From contig JAFEKR010000035.1 of the NCBI GenBank assembly GCA_019022495.1, positions 186,001 through 250,000 on the forward strand: DNA of 64,000 nucleotides, given 5' to 3'. Of the stretch, positions 11,794-24,120 are shown one piece after another. This DNA comes from Epichloe hybrida. Taxonomy: Eukaryota; Ascomycota; Sordariomycetes; Hypocreales; Clavicipitaceae. Each line of letters starts with the position of its first letter. Within the stretch, counting starts at the first letter, position 1. Under the pieces are notes generated by a model. The model had not been told where the DNA came from. It ran no database searches and saw only the letters and a program-made list of their open reading frames with translations. A program made the position numbers and the translations under genes.

Positions 11794-13981
11794 GAAGGAG
11801 GCTGCGCATGATCAGTGGGGGCCAGGCCCCTTCCATTTTCTCTACATTATTTCTCGAGGCACAGGCCAGGCATACGTAATCCAGGTCATCCCGCCACTGT
11901 ACCGAGTATCGTATGTAATGCGTAGAGTCATATCAATCAATGTCTTGTCTCGTCGGAACTCGCGACTTGCCGGTGGGCATATGCGAGTTGTCACGAGGCA
12001 ATAGGCAATATTTGGTGGACAAGTCTTGCAAGGCTGGCCTGACACTTGAAGCCGCCGGGTGGAGATGATGCTCAGCTGCGCAGGCAGGCAAAATGCAGGA
12101 ACTGCTTCTGCCGCTTTCACCATGGGTCGTCCTGTGATTCAGAGATTCAAACCTGCGATATCATTCCTGTTATAAGCCAGGTCTTTGTTGTCTCCCCGCA
12201 TCTCATCACCTATCTCATCCATCTCATCATTGATTGCTGCACACCCGTCTATTACATACCTGTACGGATTAGAGAGATGACGATATTGTGCTCTCACAAA
12301 GGGGTGTGCTGCCCGGGGTGTCGGGTTCACCGCACAGGCTCCCTGGGAGAAACCTCCCCCCCCCCACTGGCCTCCGTTGACGAAGGCCTTGCTTGATAGA
12401 GCAAACTTGTGAGGTGGTTGCCTACTACGTGTATACTAGCCAGCTACTGATCCGTACTGCGCATTCCATCCTTCACTATACTCCGCGTGCCTTCAACGCA
12501 CGCTAGATGCAGCGGCCAGAGAACCCGCGGCGCCATGATCTGCCTGGCTAATTAAGCAATGCCACCACTTATTTTGCTGGCGGCACATGGCTGGTGGGGG
12601 GTGGGGACTTGCTGTCTTCCTTTTGATCGGTTTCGTGGTTAATAAATGGACGTGTCCAAAAAAAAAAGGCACGAAGCCACCTTTTTTGCATGCCACATTT
12701 CAGCGAGATCCGGGGGTTCAGCACGTTACGTTGGCGTAATTGTCTAAATACTTTGGCGTTGCTTCGCTGGCAAACAGTTCCGACGGTGGGAACGATCCAT
12801 GGGTCATGACACATTACGGTACGGCAAGGTACGGTACGGTACGGTCGGTACCTTGATACATACTGCGGCCGTGTCCTTGATCGACCCCGGGGTTGGATTT
12901 CCTCGTGCCCCCGCGCATTGGGGCGACTTGCCGTCGATGCGGCACCGCCAAGTCTGCCTTGCCAAACTGCTCGCTTAATCGCGGAAATATTCCGCCAGTC
13001 TCGAACGAACTCATCTCGTAAGTCTGGCCAATCATAAGACACCATATAGGGTATAGGATCGCGCCTTGTCAACAGAGGCTTCAGAGATGGCTGCGGTCAA
13101 CGCAATTACAACGTTGAGTTGGGCATTGTTGGTAAGGGCAATTAAGATCAATTGAGTCCGTTAAATCAGCTTCGCGTTATCAAGAGAGGGAGAAGGCTAG
13201 TTTCGTATTTCATGCGCAATAACAGTATCCGAATAACAAGACCACGGCAACGCTGGGCAAATGACAAGTGTGATGGCCATGATGATGAAAGTACTCCCTT
13301 TATGGATCAAAATGTCCCCATTTGCTTTTGGCTACACCAAAGAAATGGAACCAGATCTACCTACAATGTGCTGGTGAGCACAGTACCGCCAACTCTGCCC
13401 ATTAGGGGAACCTCGACTGACATTACGATGCGTCTTAATTTGGGTCGTGGCAATGGTTTTCCCAATATTCACCCATTCAACAGTAACACATGGTGATTGA
13501 CCAAAAGTAGTACTAGAAAAGAACACTGGCTAACCGTCTTTTGTGGTCATAACGAATCAAATATGTCAATTGAACAGCCGGTGTGTTTAGCAGGGTAGCA
13601 AGTCATGGAAGCGAGTTGAGGATGGTCCTTGTCCCGTGAACGGTGTGCAGGGTAGGTGGTAATGGTAAAAGGCAATTGTAGGTTAGCTGTGGCAATGTTG
13701 CGTCGGCTGATATTCGGAGCCTACACGACGCAACTTCCCGGAACATCACGTGCGGAATGCGGAAAGGCCAGGTAACACTTACTACAGCTCCTGCGTCATT
13801 GGTAGGTCACGGTTCCAGAACATACCATAACGTGGCTTCAAGATCCTGCATCATCTACAGCTTGGTTCCTGGTGAACATTCAGGCTGCGGTGAAGACGGG
13901 AACAATGATGTGGCAATAGAGAAATGCCAATTTATCGACTTCATCCCAAAGCAACAAAAGAAATCACGTCCGATGCCCAAA
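11794..13981. other. Intergenic region between the MULE and hrd1
   Basis: About 2.2 kb without a recognisable gene. Composition returns to normal immediately outside the transposon. It contains a C-run at 12357-12365 and a short GGTAC-type tandem repeat near 12825-12853. The right part should include the hrd1 promoter. No other structure was seen. Confidence 0.6.
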
Positions 13982-16644
13982 ATGCGCCTCGGTTGGTACG
14001 CCGGAGTATGTGTACAAGCAAGCCACCTGCATCTCTTCAGGAAGCTCTACACACCTGCCAACTTGGAATAACGCTGACCCGAATTTTAGGTCTCCACGGC
14101 TCTTGCTGGCGCCGTCGTCATATCGGCATTTCAGCAACGGGCGAATTTTTATTCAGCCATGGTACATCTCGCCCAAAGTAATTTTTGTCTGCTTGTAAGA
14201 ACACTACGTGGCCGTCACCCCCTTCTCTCGTATTGCACGGAATGCTAAATTATGCACGTAAAAGGCATTGGTGAACTTCACACTCTTGCTTTACAGCAGT
14301 CTTATATATGGCCTTACAAAGTTATGCTACGGAAATCTTCGGGCGGTCGAGGTGGAACAGCTCACAGAGAGGGCATGGTTCGCCATCACAGAAACATGCT
14401 TGGCAATGACCATATTCCGAGAAGAAATCGGCGCCTGGTTTCTGGTCATGTTTACCGCTCTCCTTACAGGTAGAGTATGGGGCTGGATTGGCGATGGTAG
14501 AGTCGAGTTCCTTGAACAACAACCTCCGGCAAACCCGAGGCTTTTTCATCTGAGACTTAGTGTGTCTCTGGCGATAAGTTTCATATATGACATTTGGATT
14601 CTCAAATATACAGTCAACACCGTCATCCAAAAAGCGAGGCCCAATATGATGGTCATGTTTTTATTCGAATTCGCGGTGTTAGCAACATGCTCGTGGCGAA
14701 CCGGCGTTCGATATATCCTCTCTATTGTCGAGCAAAATATTATCAGAGCACAGACAAGCAAGCGCTTGTCAGAACGAAGGCAGGAAGTTAGAGCCCGGCG
14801 CGAAGCCATGATTCGTGACCGCGAGCGTGCTGCTGCGGAAGGTCGAGAGACGCAGAACCAGGAGCCCGTACCCAACGAAGAAGACATTGACGAAATCGAC
14901 ATCGAGGTACCTGGCTGGGCAGCCAAGGGAGAATGGATTCTGTGGTTGGATCTAGTCACAGGTCAGTTTGAGATCCTCCATGCTGAGTGTAAAATACTTT
15001 CTCTCTCTAACGTCCCTTTCAGACATGATCAAGCTCGGCATTTATATTGCATTTTTCTTCATGCTGCTAAGGTTCTATGGATTACCAATCCACATCATGA
15101 GAGACCTGTTCATGACTTCCAGAGACTTCATCAAGCGGCTCAATGCCCTCTTACGCTATCGTCGCGCCATTCAAGAAATGAACAAATATCCTGATGCAAC
15201 TCTGGACGAGCTTTCTCAAGAAAACACCTGTATTATATGCCGAGAAGAAATGCAGCCCTGGGACCCTGTCAGCCCGCCTGGTGCCGTCGATAGAGTCCGG
15301 CCGAAGAAGCTGCCCTGCGGCCATGTGCTGCACCTTGGATGTCTGAAAAGCTGGTTGGAGCGTCAACAAGTATGCCCAACTTGTAGAAGTCCAGTCACGA
15401 CGAACCGTGGTCGAGGGGACCAGAATCGTGGAGGATACCTGCGAATTCAACTAGCTGGCCAACGCGAGGCCGATGGCAATAATGCGCCAGCGGGACGTCA
15501 AGATCAAAATGGTGGTCAGATACCTGCAGAGCGAGGAGCTGGCCCTCGGGTGTTCAACCTGGGACCTATTCGCTTGGGATTCGGTGCGAATGCCCATCAA
15601 GTGCGTGAGCTTGCTCAACAGTTTGGTATACCTCAAGCTCCAAACCAAGTCGACACCGCCAGGCCGACGCCGACTCAGAACCAACCGCCGCTCGGAGATA
15701 ACATGCAGCGGATTGGGAGCTTATTGCAGCAGACTGAGCAGATCGTGCAAAGCGAACTTCAAAACCTCCAAGCAGCCCAACAGGAGCTTCAAGTAGCACA
15801 TCTCCTCATGGCCGAAATGCAACAACTTCGCCAACGACGACAACAGCAAGATCCATTGACGCGAGGTCAGCCCACGATGAATGGGCCATTGTTGCAAACT
15901 CAGAATCCCCAATTGGCGGCTCAAGTGCTTCCCCAATTCCCTCCGAGCAATTCGTTCGCCAGTATCCCGCCCCGAATAGGGAGCCCATTCATGGCTCGAT
16001 TCGGAGCACCACTGAATGGACCGGCTATTCCTTCTGGCAGTCCTGATCTGCCAGACGGTGTCGTTCTGCCCTCTGGGTGGTCTATGGTACCTCTACAGAG
16101 GTTGGACGGAGTGACCAATCAGCCACACCCGCTATTTCAGAATGCTGAGTTACCATTGACAGGCGAAGCGGCCAGGGCAAGCCATGCAGTCATTGGTTCT
16201 ATGACACCGCCTGTTCATGAAATGGCAGATCGCAATGCTGGAACGGCTGCCAGCCACGGACAAGGACAAGCTGCATCGGAGCCCAATTTCCGAGACGACA
16301 CTGGTGCCAGATCCAGTACGCTGAGGCCCACGCCTGTAGTTGCACCAAGCCCCCTTGCACCAAAATGGGGCGGACCTGCTCAACTATTCAACAACCAGAA
16401 TCGCTCCGAGGCTCTGGAAAATCCTTCATCAAGCACCGCCGCGGACATGGAAGTCGCCGGTGGCCAGAGCACTGAATCACGAGGCCGAGAAACGAGAGGA
16501 GCTTCTGCAAACGGGGCGGCTGATAGCGATCCACCTTCATATAAGACAGGAAGCGGTCAGCCCGGAGGCTCTGAAGCAACGGCAGGCAAGGGAAAGGCAA
16601 AGGCTGCTACCGTTGAAGAAGCAAATGACGACGACCAAGTCTGA
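13982..16644 (+). CDS. hrd1: HRD1-type ER membrane RING E3 ubiquitin ligase (ERAD)
   Basis: Ubiquitin ligase of the ER membrane that retrotranslocates and ubiquitylates misfolded proteins (ERAD), working with HRD3 in known systems. Exons: 13982-14005, 14090-14194, 14265-14961, 15023-16644; phases agree and give 815 residues. The start MRLGWYAG and the VSAFQQ-like second exon match the conserved N-terminus of the family, so the tiny first exon is needed. Several hydrophobic membrane segments cover roughly residues 1-310. A RING-H2 finger follows with C345, C348, C374, H376, H379, C382, C393 and C396, including [15 protein letters not shown]. The remaining ~420 residues are Gln/Pro-rich and disordered, and acidic at the end, as in filamentous fungi. 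A poly(A) signal lies 30 bp after the stop. It converges with the glycogenin gene. Confidence 0.95.
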
Positions 16645-17258
16645 CGGAATGGAGTTGCCTGGGTTCTGCCCTGAATAAAAATCAAAGAGCCAATGACACC
16701 TGCATTTTATACCGTGTATCATAAACTTGTACATGCTTTGCTCATGGAACTGTTATACAAAGCCGAAGCCCGCAAATATGCCCTTAACAACGCGATGCCC
16801 ATTGACATTATTCGTATCACGCAACGAAGTAGGTAGAGACGCACAGTCAAAGAGCAGGTCTACGTAGACATGAGGTGGTTTTTCTTATAGATAATTTTCG
16901 GTGGTGCTGATTCTCATACAAGACATATAGAGTGTTCAATAAGATGCAGAGCTCAGTCTTGTGCGTCCGCAGGATTCATGCTTCTCGTGAACCCCCCATA
17001 TCTGCAATGGCAAGATGAGTGGAGACAGCTGACTTACCAAGCTATCAAACTTGTGGCGGAGCTGGAATTCGTATGTCTAGGAGTACATTTCATTTGCTAG
17101 TATAAGATCGCTTTTGATTGTAGTCCTGCCAACTGCACAATCACGTGAAGCTTTATTCATATGGAAAACGCGCGGTGAAGATACGACAAGTAGATGACAT
17201 GCGGTTGAAATGCGAATGAAATGACGATCAAGCATTGTTTGTACGTGCGAGTCAAAGT
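16645..17258. other. Convergent intergenic region hrd1 / glycogenin
   Basis: About 610 bp between two convergent stop codons. Presumably it holds both 3' untranslated regions. Apart from the AATAAA near its left end, no feature was seen. Confidence 0.5.
16674..16679 (+). terminator. AATAAA poly(A) signal of hrd1
   Basis: AATAAA lies 30 bp downstream of the hrd1 stop codon on the coding strand. Position and sequence fit a 3'-end processing signal. Confidence 0.5.
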
Positions 17259-20108
17259 CTAGGCGGCGGCCGTTGATCCCTCATGTTCAGCAGCGCGGAT
17301 GCCCTCGTCTTTGCCGTGAGTCTCTGACGAGGGATCGTTGACACCGACCAAGCCTTCCACGAGGTTTGCTGCCCTGGTTTTGCCTGGTACCGGCTGAGGA
17401 CTCAAGACACTAGACGGACTGGCTTGTGCCACGTAGGTTGGAGATTGCAGAGACTCGGATCCGAAGGGCAGCGGTCTGGACGGGATATCGTGACTGAGTC
17501 GTCTGTCCGCCGCACCGTCACTGCCACTAAGCCTTCTCAACAGTGCCTCGGATTGCTGCTGAGCCAACTTCCGGAGCTGAACAGCTGGATCCTTGTTGGG
17601 GAGTAGCACGTCAGTTAGATTGCAAGGGCAGTCTGTTGGTCTCCAGCGCCTCCCATGCACACATACCCAGTCTGACTGTGATGGAACGCCTTCGGCCGCA
17701 GGGAGAGGATGTGCCTTATCTGCTGCACTGAAACGATCGTTGTCTTCACCCCAGAAAGAAGGTCGTTTAATTGGGGCTGGAGTAACTGGCAAGCTCGGTC
17801 GTTCTACTTCTGTTGGAAAGTCCGTCACTTTTAATACTCTTGGCGTCTGGAGCGTTTCGGCTGCTGCCGAGGGACTGGTGGCAGACCCAGAAGACGTGAC
17901 ACCACCTCGACTCTTCGAGCGACGACGTTTTTGCAAGCCCTCTACATATCGGCCAATTTCAGGAACCTCGTCCCAAGCATTGGCCCTTGAAAAAGAGTTC
18001 CACGGATCTCCAGTAGTGGAGAGGGTGGTCTCTGATTTTTCCTCCTGAGGCGTTCCCGTCGTCACACTGATACTGGGGATCCCGCAATCTGGAGAAGCAC
18101 CAGTAAGCGACAGATCTTGAGCAAGAGCTTCCTGATTTTTTCCTGATTCAGCAGCTCGCGAGACTCGAAATCGGTCTTGACTCAATGGGTCAATAAATGA
18201 TCGAGAGGGAGTTGGTTGCTTCGCTTCCCAAGGAAATATTTGTCGAGGCCTGTGAGCTGATGACGGAGGCTGTTCCGGGACCTCATACCACATATTCCTA
18301 GGCGGGCTGGGGTAGCGCACCGGAGGTACAAATGGGGTAGTATCACGCGACATCTCATAATGGGTGGAAGGAAAGTTGATCGCTTCCGGTTTTGAATCAA
18401 TTGGGGGTGGTTGTCTACATTGCATGAGCGGTTCAGCACTTGGTTCCCCATATTGATGGTTCGAGTCATGAGAAAGAACAATAGGGATAGATGGGAGAGA
18501 ACATATTTGTACCTTTGAGCATCCCAGGTGTTGATTGGTGTAGGAGAATGCTGTGTTGTCTGTGTTGTTTGTGTTGTCTGTTGTGTCGGATGATGCTCCG
18601 CGGTTTCAACACGCCCAAAATCCTCGGCATCTGTTGCCATTCGAGAAGATGTGATGGAGCCCGGCCGGGGACAATGATCTGAGCAGATATTTGTTGCAAA
18701 GTCAAAAACAATTTTGCTCGGCACTGGATCGAACAAAGATTTACCTGCTTGTTCTTGAACAACACTGGGGCTCGTGTTGGTTTTCTTCGTGTCGTCACCG
18801 ACTGTATGAACCGACGGAGTGCCTGCCAATGGACCATCCGTAGCATCATTGTACACCGTATTGTGCTGCTGCTGATCTCGTTGCATTGAATCATCAGAAG
18901 AAGTCTAGCTAAAGAATTAGGGTATGGAACTTCGATATTATTGCGTTAAAAAAAACTTTTTGAAGGGGAGGGGGGGCAAAATACCTGTACTCTGTAGTGG
19001 CGATCATGCACTGCCCACCAGCGGCCTATCATCTCATCCACTGGGTCATTACGATGTGCCGAATGGCGGCCAGACAACCAAGGCTTGTTGGCGCCGATGA
19101 AGTGAACCATGCTGATGCTAGAATGGAAATGCAAATACGCAGGTATATACTGGTAGTGAGCTGAGGGCGTAACATTATATGTAAACGACAAACGGTTGGT
19201 GCTGTGCTCAAAATGCGTATTTATTAAGCCTTGATCAGCACCGTCAAACGAGATGCCTCTCTCTGCCATGGCTAGCATGGCATAGTAGTCCCCCAAGTTT
19301 GGCGTGAGAACCATGACGCCAGTATTGGAAATGTCTGGCCATCCGACGTCTGGTGCAGCTGAGAAGGCATGGGGTAAATCGAAAAGTTCATCGGGGGCCC
19401 GATAAGCAACCACGTCTGCATCAATATATACAATTTTGGAGAATTGGGTTTGTTTCCACAGGTTGATCTTTGTGAAAGCGGAGTGTAGATCCGATCGATT
19501 CATCAAATATAGGTTTGTCGGTTGCTCGTTGCGAATTCGCGATACGGGAAGGATGTAGTCATAGACAGCCTGTGAAGTGTTGCCACGAGAGGAATTGTTA
19601 GTCGGGAAACATACAACTTCCAGCTGAAGAGCATATCGTCATAAATATAAATATCTAACAGATACCAGACGGAGCAGGTCTCGCTACAGGCGCACGTGCG
19701 GGGTCATTCATCAACGAAACAACGGGAGCTCGCTAACCTCGAGTTGACTTATGGCGCTCGCGGAAACAGAGTCGAGTGTGACCAGGACGGCGAGCTTCTT
19801 ATCGGTTCCTGCGTCACGTAATGAATGAGCGAGAACCAGCGCACCGGGAAGGTATAAGTCGTTCAACAACATCTGTTCAAGCTTTCGGTCAGCTAAGGCG
19901 AACAGGATAGTTGCTTCACGACTTGCTTCATGGGTCAGTCGAAAAGATAGGACCATTCTTCTTCATCGCAAGTCAGAATTGGAGACAAGTAAGGCTGGGC
20001 TCGAGTGTCATGACCGGTCGGCATCCGTCCCCAATGTCATTGGGGCAAGCATAAAAACCTCACCGTCGCATAGGTCTGCTCACGGGCAGCCGACGTTGGT
20101 GCCGACAT
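17259..20108 (-). CDS. gnn: Glycogenin, self-glucosylating starter of glycogen synthesis (GT8)
   Basis: Cytoplasmic glycosyltransferase family 8 enzyme that glucosylates itself from UDP-glucose to prime glycogen. Five exons: 20108-20064, 19872-19738, 19569-18985, 18904-18513, 18414-17259; 770 residues, all phases consistent. The N-terminus carries NDLYLPGALVLAHSLRDAG, the classic start of the family. The metal-binding DxD is D110-A-D112 in VYIDADVVA, and GADQGLIN and HFIGANKPW follow. The long C-terminal half is disordered, has a Thr/Gln repeat around the end of exon 4, and contains RPRQIFPWE, which resembles the glycogen-synthase-binding motif of other glycogenins. The C-terminal extension is typical of filamentous ascomycetes. 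The start ATG at 20108 opens a 15-codon first exon. It is well above the 350 residues of animal glycogenin because of the tail. Confidence 0.93.
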
Positions 20109-20788
20109 TATGAAGAAGTCGTCGATCCTCGAAGCAGGCGACCACGAGTGATTTTGTTGGAATGGGTTATTGGAGTTCCATACGATCGGAACAGGTATTT
20201 GAAGTGGGATGGCGAGGGTTCAGTGCGCAAAGAAAGTTGAATAATGTTTCTGTTGTCGAAGGTTTCCGTTGAAGCTCACAAGTTACGCACGAGTTGCACA
20301 GCAGCGAGCTAAAGTGGAGAGCTGTCTGGTCTGGGTTAGGTGCATAGGAATCTTGTTTTGTTTCTAGGATTACGGAACAGCTTGAGTGGAGCCATGTCGA
20401 TAACGACCGTGACGTATTGGACAGGGTTCTTGATGTCACCCCGTCGCCCGTGAACAAGCCGCCCTCCTGCTCAACGAGTTGGCATCCGTGGCGGGGTCGA
20501 CAAGGCTTGGTCTCAACGTCTCGCCATTACATGTACCAATTCTGATCGCTTTCTCACTCCAGTCCCTATTGATGAGCCGCCCTCACAGGCCGCAGATGAT
20601 ATATCGAAGCTAGTTCTAAGCCTGAAATTTGATGCGGGTCAAAAGCTGGATTATGTTTTAATTACAGTGTGCTATGAGCGCAGAGTTACAACAAGGTTGG
20701 TTTTCCTCATCTCATGAAGGAGCCGAAATCCCAAACGTTTCAGATTTGCCCTCTTTTCGATTTCGCCAGCGATGAACCCAAGGCAACT
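20109..20788. other. Intergenic region upstream of glycogenin
   Basis: About 680 bp between the glycogenin start and the stop of the CDF transporter gene (both minus strand). Short open frames here show no recognisable protein. Probably the glycogenin promoter. Confidence 0.5.
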
Positions 20789-22222
20789 TTACAAATCTTT
20801 CTTGTACGCATGTTCTGGTTTATGCGTTGTCTCGTAGTCAATGTGAACATACGCTCGTTCAATGTCAGGCAAGCTTTCTAGCTTGAACTGAAGCTCTTCG
20901 GCGATATCATGAGTTTCCACCAAAGTGCCGGATGGATCCATGACAATGTCTACCTCGGCGATGAGCCTGGGCCCAGAGTGATATACTCGTACCGTGTCGA
21001 TTCCCTGCACAGCAGGGGAGTGTGTTAAGCACACGTATGTAATGAGTTGTTGCATGTCAACTGAGGCCACAACTCCGACCAGGAGGAGAAATTCATTGAA
21101 TGCGGTACGAAGCCAGATGACCGAGATGAGCAGAGACAGGATGATAGCACCCATCGGGTCAATCCACCATTCAAGCTTGGCGCCTCCAACCGAGGTCAGT
21201 ATTCCGAGTCCGTTGATCAAAAGATCGTTTCGGTGATCCTGCCACAAAATGTTGACCTGGCTATACTTATCCTTGATGGACCAACAGTACAATAAGAGAC
21301 AGAATTTGGTAGAGAATGCGGCGCACACGGAGACAACAGAGGGTAAGTGGAATGCTTTAGCAGTGTCGCTTTTAGCGAGCTCTTGGGCCGCAAATGCAAT
21401 GATGATGAGAGAAACGGATGTCATCAAGAAGCAGAATATGATGTTGCCCACCGTCTCGAGTCTGGCTTTGCCCGCTGGAAACCGACGAGGATCAACTCGT
21501 TTAATGGCTCGGTTCGAGAATATTAGGGTCAATGTACTGAGAGGGTCAAATATAGCATCAGCCATGGTCGTGAACAAGGAAAGAGAGCCCGAAGAAATGG
21601 CTGCGTAAAGTTGCAGTGCTGTAAGAATTATGTTTGCGGCGAGAGATCCGTAAATGGCAATTCGGAACTTGAGTTGGTCATCGCCCTGCTCTTGGCGGGC
21701 TTCAGCACGGTGGTCCTCCACCGACTTCAGCATGCGTTCGATAGCGGCATTTTGGTTTTCATAGAAGCCTCGGACTTTGCGAGCATCCCGTTTGGGTCCT
21801 GTCTTCTCTGCGCTTGTGCCAGAGACATTCAAGCATGAGGAGCTGACCCGGGCCTCATCCCTCTTACGAGATGAGTTGGCCTTGATCTGGTCCAGGTCGG
21901 ATTCTGTCTTGTATGAGAACGACAGTCCATACGGGTCACTAGCGGAATTGACGGGAGGCAGCCTGGAGTTGGGGCCTGCGGCTGTCTGGCTTTCCACATC
22001 CGAGGCGTGAGAATGGTGACGTTCCACGGCGTCATGGTCCTGGCCAGTAGATGAGATGCACTCGACTGCGGTACTGGCGGCGTGGTGCTGGTTATGATGA
22101 CTATGGTAGTGATGATTCTGACGCGCGGGTGAGCGTGAAGTGCTTCGACCAGGTGCCGAGAGCTGTTGAAGGTGAAAGATGGATGGATGGTGAGTGATGG
22201 TGTTGGTCGCGTCAGGAGTCAT
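20789..22222 (-). CDS. Cation diffusion facilitator transporter, Mn2+ type
   Basis: Membrane antiporter of the CDF family, expected to move Mn2+ (or a related divalent metal) out of the cytosol into an organelle or out of the cell. A single exon gives 477 residues. The first ~185 residues are cytosolic and disordered with a His-rich stretch (QNHHYHSHHNQHH, about residues 36-47) that could bind metal. Six hydrophobic segments span about 188-375. The metal sites read DAIFD (D222, D226) in TM2 and DHRND (D329, D333) in TM5. The DxxxD form in both helices marks the Mn-CDF subgroup rather than the HxxxD of zinc transporters. A cytosolic C-terminal domain ends AYVHIDYETTHKPEHAY. The start ATG at 22222 is the first in an open frame. 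The exact organelle cannot be read from the sequence. Confidence 0.92.
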   Translation of the reverse strand: MTPDATNTITHHPSIFHLQQLSAPGRSTSRSPARQNHHYHSHHNQHHAASTAVECISSTGQDHDAVERHHSHASDVESQTAAGPNSRLPPVNSASDPYGLSFSYKTESDLDQIKANSSRKRDEARVSSSCLNVSGTSAEKTGPKRDARKVRGFYENQNAAIERMLKSVEDHRAEARQEQGDDQLKFRIAIYGSLAANIILTALQLYAAISSGSLSLFTTMADAIFDPLSTLTLIFSNRAIKRVDPRRFPAGKARLETVGNIIFCFLMTSVSLIIIAFAAQELAKSDTAKAFHLPSVVSVCAAFSTKFCLLLYCWSIKDKYSQVNILWQDHRNDLLINGLGILTSVGGAKLEWWIDPMGAIILSLLISVIWLRTAFNEFLLLVGVVASVDMQQLITYVCLTHSPAVQGIDTVRVYHSGPRLIAEVDIVMDPSGTLVETHDIAEELQFKLESLPDIERAYVHIDYETTHKPEHAYKKDL

Positions 22223-23123
22223 GGTTGCTGTTGTTGGAGGTGTTGAGGTTCAGATGTACAAGATGAAGAACTTTACCAGAAGAAGTGGCAAGCCGGAAGC
22301 GCGCTGAAGGCGACAACGAAGAGGAAGATCGGTGGGCGAGTGATCACCGCCGCGCCAACTAGAAAGGAGGGGAGCCGCGGACTGGACTGAGCTCATTTCG
22401 TTGAAGGAAAGGGGAAGCATTGGTTATTGTAGGTAGGGGTTGAGAAAAGTCAGCGAATTGCGATGCTTTGACTGGGAAAAGACAAAAAAGCGTTGTGCTC
22501 GTTGTGCTACCCACCCTTGGTGACCAGTAATTACTACTCCGTATTATCAAGTCATCCGGGGGCTGGATTCAGCCCTCATGAATCAACGGTCACGCGCGTC
22601 GGAAAAAAAAAAGCGCAAACTGACAATTTGACATAAACCCGTGCGATCTAGGTGTGATGTGCCGACATAATAACTCAAGGCGCCTGCGTCCATTACCTGA
22701 TTAGGTCCCCTCCCTGCCGTGGAAGAACTACACTCCGTACTCAATCCGTAGCAGAGACAAGTGGCAGGGTGGGGATATGAAACTGATTCTCACAAAATTC
22801 GAACTTTACATGTGCAACCACACCAACTGCGTGAACCGTGCGTGCATAGTCGGGACTCTGTGCTTTCGCTACATTCCACTAATAATTCGTGTACTCTGAA
22901 ACGAGGAGAATTTTTTGAAGAAAAAAAAAACCCCCCAGAAGAATGGGAACGAGTACGTCACTTCACCATCTCTTGCGATACCTCACAAAAGGAATGGACG
23001 CAGCATGATATCCAATAGACAGACTTCATGGCAGCGAAGTATGTGAGCTACTAGGAACTAACACATCTAGCCCTCATAATAAGCCACGGCGATGGCTGCA
23101 CCCTTCTCAAAAAATCCGCCCCT
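22223..23123. other. Intergenic region upstream of the CDF transporter
   Basis: About 900 bp; presumably the promoter of the transporter gene plus the 3' region of the lipase gene. It contains two copies of ACTCCGTA (22536-22543 and 22732-22739). No gene was recognised. Confidence 0.5.
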
Positions 23124-24120
23124 CTAAAGTTTAGCATCGGGAGTCTCGGTAGTTTCCCCGCCACCCCTTTCTGAGCGCTCCAAAATCCAATCGATAACAT
23201 CTTTGGCAAACTCATCTTTGCAATGATCGGAATGGAGTTGATGATAGGCACCGTCGTACGATTTTATAGTCTTGTCATCCACGTTGTGCTGGTTTTGGAC
23301 AAAGTTCACTGCTGCATCGTAGCTGCAAGCTTTGTCTTCTGTTCCGTGAGTCAACAAGATGCTCTGGACTTGTTTGCCAAGCGTGATTTGGCCAGAAGAC
23401 AGCATTGCAGTCCGGTCCAAGAGCGATGCCAAACCCTCAAGCGTCCCTGTGTCATGACAGAGAGTGTCATCTCGCACTGACTGAACCACGGCCTCGTCCC
23501 GGCTGAGATACTCAGGCGGCACCATGTGCTTAAGCTGATGCTTGGGTAGAAGCCGGCCAATCAAACGACCAGCAAATATCTTCACCATACTGGGCTCCTC
23601 ACCTGCCGGGAAACCTACAAAGGGGCATTCGAGAATCCACCCCCGAACTTGACGGACGAGGTCGGTGTATCGTGGGTTTCCAGCCAAAGTCAAGATCTCG
23701 CCGCCACCCATTGAGTGGCCCATCACAAAAACAGGCACCATGGTGGTATGGCTTTGCGATGGAAGCTTGTCCTCGAGGAAGGCGGTAATATCGGCTACGA
23801 CCTGTGAAGTCGGGCCTGTGAGACCCTTTTGTGAAGGTGTGGTAACGCTTTGACCCCAACCTCGCTGATCCCAGCCGAAAATCTGAATTCCCCTCTCCGC
23901 AAGCTTTGGGAAAAAGTCGTTGTAGCGATTTATGTGCTCGCTGAAGCCGTGAACAAAGACGAGCTTTGCGATGATAGGCCCATTCGGCTGGTGATCGGAT
24001 TCGTTAGTAACTCTGAGAGGAGCAGTCTTGATTTTAGGTTTTGATACTGCATACCGTCCAGGTTTTGGAGTAGAGCGTCGCATCGTCGTGCACAAACTGG
24101 CCTTCCGATACAGTGAACAT
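23124..24120 (-). CDS. Monoglyceride lipase-like alpha/beta hydrolase (YJU3/MGL family)
   Basis: Serine hydrolase likely to cleave monoacylglycerols to glycerol and fatty acid, as yeast Yju3 and animal MGL do. Two exons: 24120-24055 and 23987-23124, joined over a 67-bp intron (GTATGC...ACCAG), give 309 residues, the usual family length. Exon 1 encodes MFTVSEGQFVHDDATLYSKT, the expected N-terminus, and joins to PNGPIIAKLVFVHGFSEH. The nucleophile elbow is GHSMGG with Ser114; Asp240 (THGTED) and His271 (GAYHQLH) complete the triad, and VHGFSEH holds the oxyanion-hole region. Reading exon 2 upstream without splicing gives an open but unrelated N-terminal extension, which I rejected. Substrate specificity is inferred from family only. 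Confidence 0.9.

Noticed and set aside
12569..13072. Minus-strand 167-codon open frame with an Arg-rich middle
   Set aside because: The Arg-rich part is translated from a GGTAC-type tandem repeat; no protein resemblance.
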